A stretch of 64,000 bases of DNA from Azolla caroliniana (GCA_043228905.1 JBHGNT010000013.1:20770001-20834000); one strand, 5' to 3'; positions 46,581 through 61,000 are shown, counted from the first letter of the stretch. Notes: generated from the letters alone by a model not told the origin. A program made the numbers and translations.

Positions 46581-49284
46581 TGTGGTCTATGTTTTTATTG
46601 CCTTCATTGTAATAATATTATTCAGAGCAAATGTAAAATCCCTCATTCTATCTGAAGAAAGCTATGTTTCATGGGTAATCTTGAGAGGATGAAATTGCAT
46701 TAACAGTTTTTTGATAGCTCACAAGAAAAGTTCATTACTGATGCTGATACCATACCATATTGGTTTCTAGCATAAATTTATAATTGACAAAGAAATTGGG
46801 TCTCTTGCTGGGATGTATATTGCTGAAGCAATCTGATCGCGGATGTTAACTATCAGCATTAAGTCTTTGGATAATGGTGCTAGGGGATCAAGTCTAGTTT
46901 GCTGATAATGAGTGATGAGGAAGAGTTTGGTGATACACTCGTTAGGCTTTGCTTACGCCAGTCCTTGATATCCATGAACGTGGTATTGGCTATTACCACA
47001 GTTTCTGGCTTCAATTGATGCAACCCTGAACATCTCAGCCAAATAATTAGAAGTCATTTTAATGCCTGAAATATGCTGTTCCTGATTATTCGCTCTTAAA
47101 TAGAATAAATTTGAATACATTGTAGGCATTTGTGCATATGACCAATACACTTTAGTTTCCTCACATTCAAACTTCTTATTGCATTTGAACCACTTGTTTG
47201 TATTTCATAATTCTTTGTTCAGTCAAAATAGGTAGCTTTCTTAAAATATGTATACTATTACATGCTATCCACTAATAACATAACTAACGAGCTGTCCCAC
47301 TGATAGATATTAGGATTCATATAAAATGTAACTTTTTTAAACAAGCTGAATTTTGTGAGTTTCTTCCACCGTACAAGTTAACACCCATGTACAATTTAAC
47401 ACGAAGCTTTTTAGGTGTTGAATCATGTGAGATATGTACATAAAAGTAAATCTCATAGTTTTGCATGCTGAGTGGATTATTGCCTAACATATAGGAGACA
47501 GTTGAGAGATAGTAACAAAGATTTTTGTGCTTTGGAAATAGGTAATATCTCATTCAAACAGCTAAATGCTTCCTTACCTTGGTGAAAGCAAAGAAAGCCA
47601 TTGAGTGTAGTAGAACTTCACATGGCTACTGCTCCCTAAATAATAGTGTTTAAATTATCATGATGGATTAATAACAAATTTGATTAAGTTCATACTACAT
47701 GATAGCTGTTTCTTGTGCAGGCATTATTTATCAATACAGTAATCTTCCTACAGACTGTAATTTTAACTAATCAAGGGTTATATGGAACTTCAAAAAGAAA
47801 AAGTAGCAGTTCAATTAAATAAATTTGCAGGATCCCTTTCTCCATTGAAGCAAGATATGTGATTGTAATATGTATAACTGTGCATAAAATAATACACTGA
47901 TTCATGAAATGATGTTTGTTGAAGAAAAGGAAAAATGAAGGTGTAATTTGTACAAGACTGTAACTAGATAGCTCCAATATCCACAAAGGCTCACACTATT
48001 AAATGCAAAATTTATACATCAATGATCTATCGGAAGAAACCTGAGCATAGACATTTATTCAAAGACATGAAAATGGAATATTGGATGATACAGCAGTGAT
48101 AAATCGGATTTGTCAAAGACATTTATTCGAAGACATGAAAATACACTACAAAATGCAAATTTAAGCCATCAGGTTTGTCAAATATACACATTCATATGAA
48201 GACGTTCAATTCATTCATTCAATTGTGTTAATTACAAGCAAACTATACAGCAGCTAAACTGTATCAGGCATTTTTTTATATAGAGATTATATATCACTGA
48301 TGAGAGAGCTGTAGCAAGGTTGTTCCAAGATACTTGACACTCAGAAAGACAAATTTTGCAAGACTGCGTCAAATAATGACATTCATAACCATTTAAACAA
48401 TGACATTAATCACAAGCAACATATACAACAGAGCAATTATGTTTATAAGGTAGGGCATAGTTTATCCTGGCATCGAAGGTCGTAAGTACAGTTAGTGCGT
48501 ACTCACAATTTGAAGTATCAATCCAATTACACAATACAGTTAATGCGTACTCACACTTTGAAGTATCAATCCAATTACGCGCAGAAAAGAATAAGAAAAA
48601 GATTAGGATTACGTGAATATTAATAGCATAGCTATCATGGAATCAGAGATCTCTAAATACATCATGCAACTTTGATATCTATATGCAATAAAAGAATTTA
48701 ACTCTACGTACGCCCACAAAATTTCAATCTGTATGCACAAAATTAAGACCATCGCTCAGAAGATATAACGTGGACCATTGATCTCCAAATACAGCAGATA
48801 AAAGCATCATTCTGACAAGATAAATAGGATGATAACAACATTGAGAAAATGGTGCAGGAGGTCTACAAATTTAGCAAGATTATGGATTTCGGGACAGTAT
48901 CAAATCTATGAAGAAAAGAAAAAGGTGCATAAATATATATGTATATGTACATTTGTTAATTACAAGCAACGTATATACAACATGGCGACCATGTACAACC
49001 GCAAACATGTTACGGCATAGATAGCATGGTGTCAGAGGTCCCTAAATACACCATAAGATATCAATCTCCATATACATATCATGAAACATAGCACAAAACA
49101 TTGATCTTTAAACAAGGCACTACACACTGTGAACTCTAGATAATCTAACTACAGAACATTGACCTCGAAATACGCCATAGAGAACATCGGATCTCTTGTC
49201 TCTAAACGACACCTTTGATCTCTAAATCTACAATAAATAAAAACATAGATGGATGATAATACAATAAGATAGATGTCGTATACT
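46581..49284. other. Intergenic DNA between convergent genes
   Basis: Presumed 3' untranslated sequence of the plastid protein gene to about 46700, then AT-rich DNA. Two local duplications are visible: a 50-bp pair at 48487-48585 (each with GCGTACTCACA and TTTGAAGTATCAATCCAATTA), and GACATTTATTC(A/G)AAGACATGAAAAT at 48050 and 48118. No gene is recognised. Confidence 0.55.
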
Positions 49285-49911
49285 TTATGAGGAATTGAGC
49301 ACATGATCTCCACCTCCTCCTTTGATGGAACAAGGATGCAATTTCATGCATCTAAGGTCCTTGCCGCTCCCTCCATTAAAAGTGTTATTGATAAAAACCC
49401 ATCCTAAGAAACCGAGACTAGCAAACAGTGAAGCTCTCCAGAAGACACCTCCATTCTTATTATTCATATGCCCTTCAAGAACTCCTTCTTCAGTTCTATT
49501 GAAATTCCATGACAAGTGCTTGTTATGGCTACTACGAGGGCTTATATGGAAATTAGTATTGTTGTTCTCATCATCATCAGCAGCAGCCGCAACAACATCA
49601 TCAAAGTCTGGTTGTTTATAGTTCTTCAAATCTCCACCTTCAATATCAGAAACATGGTTTTCTTTTCCTAAAATCCGATTTTCTCCTACTTCCTGACTCT
49701 CTCCTACTTTTTGATTCTCTCCTCCTGATTCGTGATTTTCTCCCGTCTTCCCATGATCATCATCATTATCAGAATCCTCTGTTTTCTCTTTACATAGGTC
49801 TTTCTTTATTAGAGCTATAGAAGAGCTTAGATCCTCACCTTCTGTCGTGCTCAAGATTGTCCATCCCTGGCTCTCTTCCTCCACAAATCTCACTGTACTT
49901 CCAGTTTCCAT
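49285..49911 (-). CDS. Acidic single-pass membrane protein, unknown family
   Basis: Single exon, 208 residues; I do not recognise the family. Residues 1-20 contain EEESQGWTILS, which fits an ATG8-interacting motif (W17-x-x-L20) with acidic flank. Residues 40-100 are very acidic with a loose GEN/GES repeat (GENHESGGENQKVGESQEVG), followed by a DDVVAAAADDDENNN run. A hydrophobic helix lies at about 156-176 (VFWRASLFASLGFLGWVF). The tail is short, with two Cys and a GGGG run. The general shape (N-terminal AIM, disordered acidic region, C-terminal anchor) recalls plant ATI1/ATI2 selective-autophagy receptors, but sequence identity is not evident. The composition and continuous frame argue for a real gene. 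The start ATG is followed by GAAACTGG. Confidence 0.7.
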   Translation of the reverse strand: METGSTVRFVEEESQGWTILSTTEGEDLSSSIALIKKDLCKEKTEDSDNDDDHGKTGENHESGGENQKVGESQEVGENRILGKENHVSDIEGGDLKNYKQPDFDDVVAAAADDDENNNTNFHISPRSSHNKHLSWNFNRTEEGVLEGHMNNKNGGVFWRASLFASLGFLGWVFINNTFNGGSGKDLRCMKLHPCSIKGGGGDHVLNSS

Positions 49912-50650
49912 TGTTGTATCTGAAGCTATGGTCTGATTTCAAAAAACAATCAACTTTGTTTTTCTGTTGTATCGCTAGATCGAGGCCTTTCCGAGGTAAA
50001 CAAGAATAGGGTTTAAAAATATCGTTCTGATGGGATGGGATGGGTGGGTTAAAAAGAGAGAGTAAGGCTTACAGAGATTCGATGTGGTTTTTCGTAAGAG
50101 GGCAAAGGCGAATTAGGGTAAGCAAAGATGGATGTGGAGGGAGGTTGATCTGTTATGTCGACAAATTAGGGTTGGTTTACAGAGATGGGAAAGGGGGTCG
50201 ATCAGATCTGAGGAGGGGGGATGAAGAATTTAGGGTGTGTTGCAGGGGGGGCGGGGGGGGGGGGGGGACGGTTTCCTTGAGCTAGAAACACCACACTTCT
50301 TCCTCCCTAACAGAAATTGCGTTGCGTGTGAGTTTCTTTCTTTCTTTCTTTCTACAGACAGAGAGAGAGAGAGAGAGATCATCGTGGATTTATATCTCCT
50401 CCATCCTCTCCAAGAAAAGAGGAGCTCTGCATCGGAAAGCATGACATGACAGTGGACACACTCTCGGCTGGGCGGCCGTCCATTCCTTGGACCGATGCCC
50501 GTGACCCACAACGGGGCGTGGCCCCGTCCATCCATCGAGCATGTCCTTGGAAGAAGGGGGAAATAGGGCAATACGGAGAGACCTCGGAATGGTTCCTTTC
50601 TAAGAAGGGCTGATTGCCGTCCATTCCGACAAACACATATAGATTATCTA
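49912..50650. other. Upstream region of the unknown membrane protein gene, G tract
   Basis: Leader and promoter side of the minus-strand gene. It includes a G run of 7 and one of 15 separated by a single C (50245-50267), a TTTC repeat (50335-50352) and a GA repeat (50361-50377). On the gene's strand the G run is a C tract. It is more GC-rich near 50455-50530 than its surroundings. Overlapping frames are composition artefacts. Confidence 0.6.
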
Positions 50651-53519
50651 TGGAGACTTAGCTTCTGTGTATGGTGCTTAACTCTTTTTGAGGCACCGTG
50701 TGCTATATATTCCTACTACCCCTTGACGGGCAAAATGTTCCTCAAATTCCTGGAGTTGAGCCTAGGGCCTATTTAAATGGCCATTTGCTAATGGTGAAAC
50801 ATAGGGAGCTAGCCAAGTCAACCCCCCCCCCCCCCCCTTCATTCCATTAAAGGTGAAATAGATACCATAGAGACTCTTCGCCAACAAGCTGAAATATGAT
50901 GCAAATTTAGCAATGGATATCTCGAAGCTTAACATGATATTCATCAAAAGGCTCGGTGTTCTTAAAGGTGAATTGATATTGTCATGCATTGAGCTTAGAT
51001 GAAAGTTCCTTTAAACATGTTTGCAGAAACCATATCCTTACATGTCATGGCCATAGTTTAAAGGGTCATTTGCGAGGTTAAGATGTTAACTCATCACTCA
51101 TCATAACCAAACCATTAACAAATTTATGATTAACACAAAATCACCATTGTCATACCATTAGAATAATAATTTTATATATGGAAACAAATCAATTTCGGGA
51201 GAAGTGAAACGGTTTTGTTTTTTATATCCAATTACTTCTATCATTAAACCTACTTAGATGTGGTCCATGTAATGTGCTGATTTTGAGTAAAAGATACCAG
51301 ATTGGTATTTCTTTTTTGAAAACATGATAATAATTTCGGTTTCCTTTTCTAAATTAACACTTAACATCATTGTAAGTATTTTATTAAGGGCGTCTATAGT
51401 GTGAAGGCATGGAGGTGATGACGTTGGAAAACTACAAGTTTATACTCAACAATAGGCTATTAACATGTGTGTTGTCATAAAAAAAATTTTATCCATTTTC
51501 ACTTATTTTCAATCTTCTACATACATTTTCATTTCCAAAACGTGGGTCTTTTATTACCACATTGGCCTAAAGATTTGCAGCATTACATATTCGTAACATA
51601 TGTAAGCTTGCGTAGTGAAAAGAGAATAAAAATATGCATACCAAACAAGATAGAGTTATAAAAACAAACCACATACTATTAGTGAATTAAATGGAAGTAA
51701 TCAATTATAGCACAAGGAAGTGTCCAAATTTCAAATGATTATTTTCTCTATGTAAATACAAGGAGTGTAGCGTGCATCTTCAAATTACTTGCTATGAAAG
51801 AATTGTTACTACCTTTTGAGCATATTTATCAAAGGCAATTTGATGCTCCAACTTACTTTTGTGGGCCGGAGAGAAACATTCTTTTCTTATTCCCATTAAA
51901 CGAGTTGTGGGTTGTAGACAAGATGGTAGCATAATCTCATACCGTGATACAAACAACATGTTTTCTCATAATGAAGTGATAGATAATGCAACAATTGGTA
52001 ATTTTTAATGGTGTTGAAACATTAAATTGCTATTGCTTTAGTAATGAGAACTTGTCTAGATGCAATAATCTATAAAAAGAAAATTAGTGTTGGATTGTAT
52101 GTAGTGAATGAAATAGTACATCAGACATAACGCTAATTAAATTAGTGTACGTATAAACTAAAGAAATAAAGTAGATATTCATGAAACATCAACAGGGAAA
52201 ATGACTCTTAAAGTTTCGGTGCTGATATCCCAAATTAAGTTTGGAAAAGTTAGGATTCTAGTTGGATGTTCACGTACTCAACTAATAAATTATTCCAAAT
52301 AATTACATGAGTATACAAAACGATGCATAAAGATATTGTTTTCTAAATGATTTCTTATGATAGAGTCATTGTTGTACTGCCCATGTCTTGTTATCTAAGT
52401 TGTTTTTAAAAGAACGCGTTCTGATTTTTTTTGTTAATATTGACAACTTTGTGTTTATCAATATTTTTGTATGTTTTTAATGCACTCTATGGTTCTAACT
52501 TAAATTACTCAAACAATTCCTTTCACCATCCATGAGAAGATGGTGTGAAAGTTATGCGCAACGCATAGGTCACCCATAGCCCATCACCAAGAACCGTGGA
52601 GCAAACAATATTCATTGTCATCATGAGCACCTAGATGTAGCAAAAGAAGTTGGTAGGATTGTTTGGGGTGTGGTGGCTAAGGAGTCACAACACCCGGGTC
52701 CTAGAGCCCAAAGGACCTCATTGAGAATTGTCAACTATTTATGCACCCGTAACGTGGCAAATGCCCGACTATTGAAAGCCAACAAAACCCAAATACTGCA
52801 ATTAAATGTCTGCATAATGGATTATTACTATGAATAATGTAGTGATAAATGGACGACATATTAGGCACGAGGGTTTGACCTGCACTTCATGACCTTTGTT
52901 AGTTTCCCACAATTTGACGTATGATGTCATGTCCATACTCCTCTTTTAATTACATCCAAGTATTTTATTGGTTTCCTTGTGGTGTATCCCAACAATCAAT
53001 CTTCATAGTCTACAAGATTTAAATGTGTCTTCTTTTATCATTTGAAAATTACGCCTTCTATGGCAATGTCTCCCTCAATAACCATATTTTCTCAATAGTT
53101 TGCCAACCATGCTTGCTCTTGCCTCTCAAATCTTGTGTTGTATTCTTCCCTTCTTCCTACCTATATAGGGTATGCACTATAAAGTGTAATGCCATACAGT
53201 AAGTTTGTTTGCTAGTTGTTTTGCAACTCATTATGATCACCATAATCCTTGGTTACAATTTTGGATTAATTGAAATAAGAAAGACAAGTACTCATTCACA
53301 CAATTGTGGAATAAAATTCTATTAATATATTATGTTCTTAATTAACAAAAATATGGGATTCTAGAGCACACGTCTTTCATATCCCACTTTACAGTCTACA
53401 CACGTGACATTCAAATTAGGGGACATTCTCTAAATAGTCTATTACACATACATCTAGTGGTACTCATCCCATCAATCAAGCACAACACATGCCATCATCA
53501 AGTTTGTTGGCCATTTCTA
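50651..53519. other. AT-rich intergenic DNA, no gene recognised
   Basis: Includes a 16-base C run at 50822-50837. No frame resembles a known protein. The segment 52550-52790 is locally less AT-rich, but its translation is uninformative. Confidence 0.5.
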
Positions 53520-54560
53520 GCAATGAGTGCAAAATTGAGGGGATGAATTGTACTTTGTGGATCCTCAAAATGGCAATGGCTTTGGAATTGTACAAGTTCT
53601 TAGACACGGTTTGGCTTTGAGTGGAGCTGGTGGCAACTAGAGATCTGAAGAACCCAATTGTTTTGATCCCTTAAGTGAGTAGATGTACATGTTTGGATGC
53701 ATATATGTTAGCCTTGGCATTAGCATTGTTGGTTATGCATATATATATATGGCACATGAGCAACGCATGGAATGTGCCTATACTAGCTAAAAAGTCAAGG
53801 AACTACGAAGCTAGCAATGTTGAAAATCTTCCTTGAAAATAGCAAGCCAAGACAACATCTCCTCTAGGATTTACCAACCCTGACCTTCAGAGAAAGAGAT
53901 ATTATAACTGATATACAACCCATACTAGGCTAAGGGTTATAAAATTCTATGGAGCAACTTGAAAGAAGAACTTTAATGACTATCTGGAATTCAAGCAGGA
54001 TATAATGTGCATGACTGGAGTCTGAGTTGGAAACTATTCTGACTAATCAAAGTGGGCACGAGACTTCTTGATTAGACTAGACAAGAATGTCATCGGATTG
54101 AAGATGGCTCAAAAACTTAAAGTGATGGTTTAATGGATAAATAGAAGACAAGATTAGTAGCAAAGTGTTTCGCTATATGAAAGGAGTGAAGTTCGAGAAA
54201 CCCTTTCCTCCTGTTATACTGACAGATAAACATCTTAAAGCAGGAATTAAACCAACCTAAATGTCCTCTCGCAAGAGAATTTGAGGCCTTAGCATCAAAT
54301 GTATAAAAAATGTCCTTGAAACTTTGCAATATAAGCCAATTCCATGGAGGATGGAAGAACAAAGTAATTGGCTACGGAGAATTTGTACTACCATCAAAGG
54401 GGGTATGTATGTACTACCATACAAGGTTACCAATGAAATCAAAAGGAAAAAGGTGAGAATGACACCAAGTGACAAATCTTGTCTCCTTTCCTCAACAATC
54501 CTAGAAAGTTTGCAGCAACATCCAATTGACAGGAAAGTGTGGATCAACTCATATGGCGTT
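53520..54560 (+). mobile_element. Copia gag-like remnant
   Basis: At about 53530-53600 the plus strand reads KIEGMNCTLWILKMAMALEL, which fits the gag N-terminal pattern (LxGxNYxxWxxxMxxxL) of copia elements, as does [13 protein letters not shown] in the copy at 59611. Downstream, scattered readings such as FKQDIMCMTG and FEALASNV are compatible with gag, but stops are frequent. The right limit is uncertain. The frames 54117-54563 are shadows. Confidence 0.45.
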
Positions 54561-55036
54561 TAATGTGATTTTCTTGCCACCAAGCATTTGGGAGCACCAA
54601 GTTGTCCAAATCATCCACATATCACATACCAAACTAGGCTAAAGGTAACATCTTAATGTTCTATCTTGGGCTCTCTGTTCTGAGGGCCTCTAAAATAGCT
54701 GCGAACATAGAACATACAGGGCATAATACACTCATCGCAAACTAGCTGAATCATTCAACTCCTGTTAATTGAAGATCATGGAATTTGTTCAATGTTCTAA
54801 TAAGTCTTTCAACATGCAAATGTTACAAAGTCCTACAAAATGAGATGGTATTGAAATTACAAAGAGAGGGAATAAGACCTTGCAGCCTTTCACTTTCACT
54901 TTCATTGGTGAGAAAGGAGAGACAAAAAGAATTATGTCAATAACCTTCACTCCAATGGCCACCTGGTTCCTTATATAACTTCAATGAAATGCGTTTTGAC
55001 ACTTTGTTGCAATTTATAAAGTCTGCTCTTTCTACT
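54561..55036. other. 3' flank of the XCT gene
   Basis: AT-rich DNA following the minus-strand XCT stop codon, presumed 3' untranslated region and terminator. Nothing more can be supported. Confidence 0.5.
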
Positions 55037-58000
55037 TTAATCACCATGTATTGTGTATCGTTCCCATTTCTTAGTTGGGTCATATATCTGTAGGCAGAAT
55101 ATACACACATCCATATTATTAAATGAGCAGAATCTACAAAACAAGACATTTGAAAAGTACTAAATCATTGTTAAAACACAATGACTAAAGCAAACAAATA
55201 CCTCCCATCTTGAAGCAGGAAAAATATGCTTATTTTTCTCGTACCAATGTCTCTCTACAACTTTGCCGGCATGTGACTGGCAAACCAGAAAACAGAATCA
55301 AATCTCCATACACACCTTTAAAACACAGGTAAAACTTTTGACAGAAACATGAGATTTCAAATACAAATTTTAAACTGGCAATACAAAAATACAGTTGACA
55401 TTAATTACCTCATCTTTCTCAATAGTTGCATCAGCAATCGTTCGGATGTCTTCATGCACATCAAAGTGAAATAGCTACCAAGTAGAGAAAGTCAGGTTAG
55501 TGGTTTTCAACTTTTGACCTATGAAAAAAAGTAGATAAAGATTGAAAGCTCGACAGTACCGGTCCACTCTTGCCCCTTGCTTTGTTGATTATTAACTCAT
55601 AAAAAGAGTGTTGCTGTAAGCAAGCATTAAGGGTTGAATACTGAATGATTAATTAAAGAAGTTTGAATGCATCATCATGTGTGTGTTTTATCTCATCGCA
55701 TTGCACAGTTAAACATCAAATGATTTAGATGACTAACTTAGAAAGTATAATGTTTTTCTTTGCATCTGATGCACAAATTTTAATAAAGAAACTTACATGT
55801 GGGATTATCAAATCCTCCTTAATGTATAATAGATTTTCAACTGAAGCGGTTCTTATTTCTCTAAATTCTGAGGCAAGTTGCTGCTGAACAGACCGTAAGA
55901 ACTCTGCTATTGTATCTCCTTTACGGACCTGATTTAAATATAAAAGAAGCATTACTCTACAACAAATTTGTTTACTAAAAGTTGATAATACTTTCTCGAA
56001 GTGTACAATGCTCGTGGAAAAACCTGTATTACTCGACGATGGCCCGCACCATCCCAATAACTGTAAGTGATTTCGAGTGGCTCGTCTATAAATGTGTAAG
56101 GTATATCAAAATTACTGAATAAAACATTGGTTGTATGCAAAGAAACAATTTATTATACATATGTTTCCTTACTCTTTATGCGTTCTTGCTCCTTCTGCCA
56201 TTGTTTTCGTAGGCGTTCACGCTCTGCTTGCTCTTCTGCTTCACGCTCCCTGATACGTTATCCTCCATTTTCATAAATCTCATATGTCAGTTGGCTTAGT
56301 TTTGAAATTTCATTACAAGGCAATAAGAAAGAGCACAATGCATACCTGTCTGGCAAGAAGCCAGTTTCAACAGTGGGATCCTTGCCAAACTTCCCAAGTT
56401 TGCTCCGCTTCGGTTCCTCATTCTCTACAAACAACAAACATATCAACTTTCCACCAGGTCTAGATGTATAATACTTCACTCTGTCTATATATTAATCTTG
56501 ATTCTTAAACAAACTACAAATTTACGTCCTAAATGACGATAGAGCTTTTAGCCATGAAAATGGACATTCAGGACACTTGACAGTATATGCATTTGAAATC
56601 ATCTTTAAGTCGGATGTGTTGAATTTAAGCATATGCATGATTACTTAACTCAATGCCTGATCAGACAAGAAGAAGTTTCTTACCATTGCCTCCATTATCC
56701 TCCTCATCTGTTTCCCCATCCACATCATCAACAAAAGATAATCGTGAGGGACCCTTTGCTCTCCTCTTCTTGCGCTTGAGAAGCAATTTCTCTTCTTCCC
56801 TAGATAATCATTTAGCCATTCTATTTTATATATGCAGAACAATGATTAGTTGCATAAAGCATCATGAATTTCCCTTACTCTTGGGCAAGCTTTTGTTGCT
56901 TCTCTTTCTCTTCCTCTTCAATCTTGCTGCGCAAGTTGACACGCTACAAAGAAAAAACACCACACTCTCTATCACAATGCAACTTCAACTCAGCAAAGAC
57001 AAATATTTTGATTCTGGCTACAATGGTTCATGTAACCATCAATCTTTGAAAAACCCTGAAACTCTTCAAGTGAGTTTTCGTGAACAAAATGGTTAAATCC
57101 TTCAATTTGGATTTGTGCAAGTTCTAGTGATACTGGAGTCATCAAAATTGCTTGTTGCTTTAAAGTGATAAGGAAAGTGATGCTTTGCTTGCTGGATTTG
57201 TAGATTATGGCCAGAAGAGGATATTGCATTTTTGCATAATATTTCTGAATTTTCAGAATTCCAAATTCCAGCGTTCAAATCTTTCCACAATTCACAGTAA
57301 AAAATATTGTATAAATCCATGATTGAATCTCAGGCCTTCTTGAAAGTTTAAAAGAAGAATTTTGGTAGCCTTCTATGTTTTGGCAAATAATTAATTAACT
57401 ACTCTTGTAAAAGAAGAATGTTGGTAGCCTTCTATTTTTTGGCAAATAAAAGAAGAACTCAAACAGTCTCTTCTACATTACAATTTACTCTAAACAATAT
57501 ATATATATATATTCAGCATGCAACCCATTACTTTCACTCAATAGCAGCACACTGATATGCTCTTAAAAACCTTCAGATGGATTCTTATGGATACATATCT
57601 TTTAATTTGGGCACACATATATTCAAAAGAGCTATTAGAATACAAAAATAGACTTGGGAATTGTGAAAAAAATAAATTGAATCTTGACGTCACCATAGGC
57701 TATATTGGTATGACCAAACGCCCAGCTATCCTCAACAGAAAGATGTGTGCATTTAATGCAGTAGGTGGGTTAGCCATAAAGGTTAATACCCAATTGTATT
57801 ATGGAAACCCTAGAGAGAGTTCCAAGGTTTGTTCTTCATTTACCCACAAAGTTGTCTTTGTACATGCTCGGTTAGGAAAATGTAAGGTCAAGCTTTTGTT
57901 TTATCATTCCTCTCTTGAACTCAAGCTTTGGCATTCTGATAATCTAATATACATTTATATCCTCTCCATTGTTTTCTGCCTTGATTAATTGCATGTGCAC

Positions 58001-61000
58001 TTACTATTTTCAACACAATAGTTCGCATGGTACATGATAGATAGAGGTTTTGTACTTTTCAATCAACAAGAGCTTTGAGAAGGAGACCCGAGCAGAGGCA
58101 ATCAAGCATGGTTTGTGAGTGATCAGTCACACGGAGAAGATGAGCTCAATAGGTGATGTTGGAAGTGAGACTCCAAGCATTGCAAGGCCATGACCACCAG
58201 TAATGTTGAAGGGGAATCTCAACAGGATTAACTACATGATGTGTGTTCAAGATGACCACCATATTGGATTTCTACTTGGATACCATGTGCAGACCAGCTG
58301 TTACTTTAGATCCAAAAAAACCAATGGTCACGTTGGTAACAACTTCATTGATAGTGACAACGTTTACCCACACAGAAAGGCAGATGCCTACAAATTTCTA
58401 TGGAATCAATAGGAGATACAGAATGAGACCAAGATCCAAAACCGGGAAAATCAATTGGTCTCTAATCAAAAGGTGGAAGGGGAATGAGCAAAAGCAAAGC
58501 AGCTCATCACAGGCATAACACACCTTTGGAATTGCCGTGACTGGGTTGGTGAAGCTTGTCATAGAGCTGGCATCTATGCCAGTGTGGATCTGTATCCACG
58601 CACTACCTCAGCATTATGATGACATAATAACATCTTTGACCACTCAAGTAAGAAATATCCCACTTCCCTTTGAGTTTCCTACATTATTTCAAGAGGAGGG
58701 ATGTGGATGCGAACAAGTGACACATCAATAGTTGAAAGGTTATTGTATTCTCTACCAGGTGGGATAAAGAGAAGGGCATAAAGCTGAAGCAGCCTTTTAG
58801 TAAAAGGTGCCACAATTTCGTAAGCATGACATGTGGCTTGAGACTGCAAAATCAGAAATCCAGAGTGGGACAGCCAGGCAGGTTCCCACATGTTCAGCTG
58901 AAGATGAAGATGTGGAATTGTGCCTGGAGGAGAGAATATATTGTTGGGGTCACAAACCTCACTCAAGTGTGGATGCATGAAGAGGCTCGTGAATCCTGGA
59001 TAGTAAAGTGACTCAGCACATATTGAATCATAGGAGCTAGTCGTAAAACTTGAGGGATGTAATGTTGGAATTAAAGGCACGTCGGTTGCTCCCATTATAC
59101 TAGAAAACGTTTATTATATAATTTAATATTTTCTGATCTCTGTTGAGATTTGTACAATCTCGTTTTTAGAACTGTAATACAACTCCTAGGAGAGTATTTT
59201 GTATGCTAAATGAGATCCTTTGACAAGATTGCCCAATCAGCATTAATAGGTATTTATGAGCCTATCCACTAGCTGAGTGGAGCCATGACTTAGCCGTCTC
59301 ATTAGCATTTAAAGCTCTTCTTGAATAGCATACATGTGTGTGTGCATGCAGTCCTGCCCTGAATATACATCAAGTAGGTGGGCTTTTGTTTTGTAGAACT
59401 GCTTCTGCTTTCTTTAATCTCTCCTGTTTTATCCATTATTGTTTTTAGATTCTATATCTCTGCTTTCAGATATCTCAGAAAACTGTTATTCTATCTTCCT
59501 GTACAACTGGTATCAGAGCCAGTGTTGCATCCTTTCCGGAGCTGCATTGTTTAGTCTTTCATCTTGAATAAGTGGGAGTTTCGTGTTTTTTTTCTGTTCT
59601 CTATTCCTTCTTTACCATGACAAATACATCAGCCAATGTTGGGGAAGAATTCAGGAAATTTGATGGCACTGGCTTAGACTTGTGGAAGATTAGAACGGAG
59701 AACACACTTTACTTGCAAGTCTGTGCAGAAGTATTGGAGGAAATTAAATCAGCTGGTATGGATGATGCAACTTGGAAACTACTCAATTGTAAGGAAGTTG
59801 CCCACATTTACATGGCAGTATCAGATGAAGTTTTAGGAAATATCAAGGGGCTGACTACTGGTCATGAAGATGAATCTGTTTGAGACCTTTTCAAATTAAG
59901 ACGGACCTTCCGCTGCACATCCTGTATGCATGTGCCTGACAAGTGTGGGATGAGGTTGGACAACAAGAGCAAGAGATGCGTCCTTGACAGAACCAGGCCA
60001 GAGTATAAGGCTTATTGATGATCTGGTTGACAAGAAGATGGCACTGGAATGGAATGTGGGATTCAATGATGGTTCACATACCTCAGACGGGAGTGAGGGT
60101 TGAGACATCAAAAGGAAGACATACCGAAAGATACCAATAGGTGGAATGGGTGCATGAACTAGAATTTGGAGATTATGATCAGTTTGAGGGCCCAGTGTGA
60201 AAGAGCAGCTCAATCCAGCTCAAGATGAAACAGCACTCCCTTAACAGCATATTGGCTCCCTGACACTGGACTAAACCCCAAATTGAAAATCACATAAAAG
60301 AAGGTCCAAGATGGTTAAGGAGCATAGAGAAGCATACATGGTAAAAGCATAACAGAGATCAAATTAACCCTTATGCTCATGGCATATATTCTGGAAGGAA
60401 AAAAGGATCTAAGCTCCAAGGAGGAGATAATGGAGGATCAGACGAGGGAAAAATCCTATGAGGCCTAAGCTGAAAAGTATTTCAGATAACAAACCTGGGA
60501 AAAAGAGGGTTTGGAAGACTAAGTACAGGTTGCGGACGTTCATAGAAAACTACAAGGCAAGACTAGGGGCAAAAGGGTATGTGCACTCAAGACTGCAAAG
60601 TAATTCCTTCTCTTGCAATCAACTTCAAGGCTCTGCTATTATAATATAAATCTTTGATTTCACCATTATTTTCTGCGTTAACTACCTATGCATTCTCTAT
60701 TTTCATTGCTATAATTAGCAATCTAGACTATCCCAGATACAAATCTTTGAGAATGCCATTTTAGTTTATTTTGTAAGCATGGTTAACCTAACCGTTTTAT
60801 GAGTTGTTAAAAAAAATTATACTGACAAGAATTAACAGACCTCGCAAGTCTAACTAAAACATGGGCGTTTATACTGGGCCTAGGTTTGGTATGCATGCTC
60901 ATCTCGTTGGTGTTGATGATGGTTATCTCAATGGTGTTGATGCATGCTCGTCTCATTGGTGTATGTACATCCCAAACATTGGATGTGAACAAATCAAAAA

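Noticed and set aside
50230-50636. Pro/Arg-rich minus-strand frames upstream of the unknown membrane protein gene
   Set aside because: They run through G/C tracts and GA repeats and look like composition artefacts of a promoter region.
57557-57988. 143-residue frame in XCT intron 2
   Set aside because: No retroelement or host motif is visible, and it lies in the intron on the antisense strand. Treated as a chance frame.
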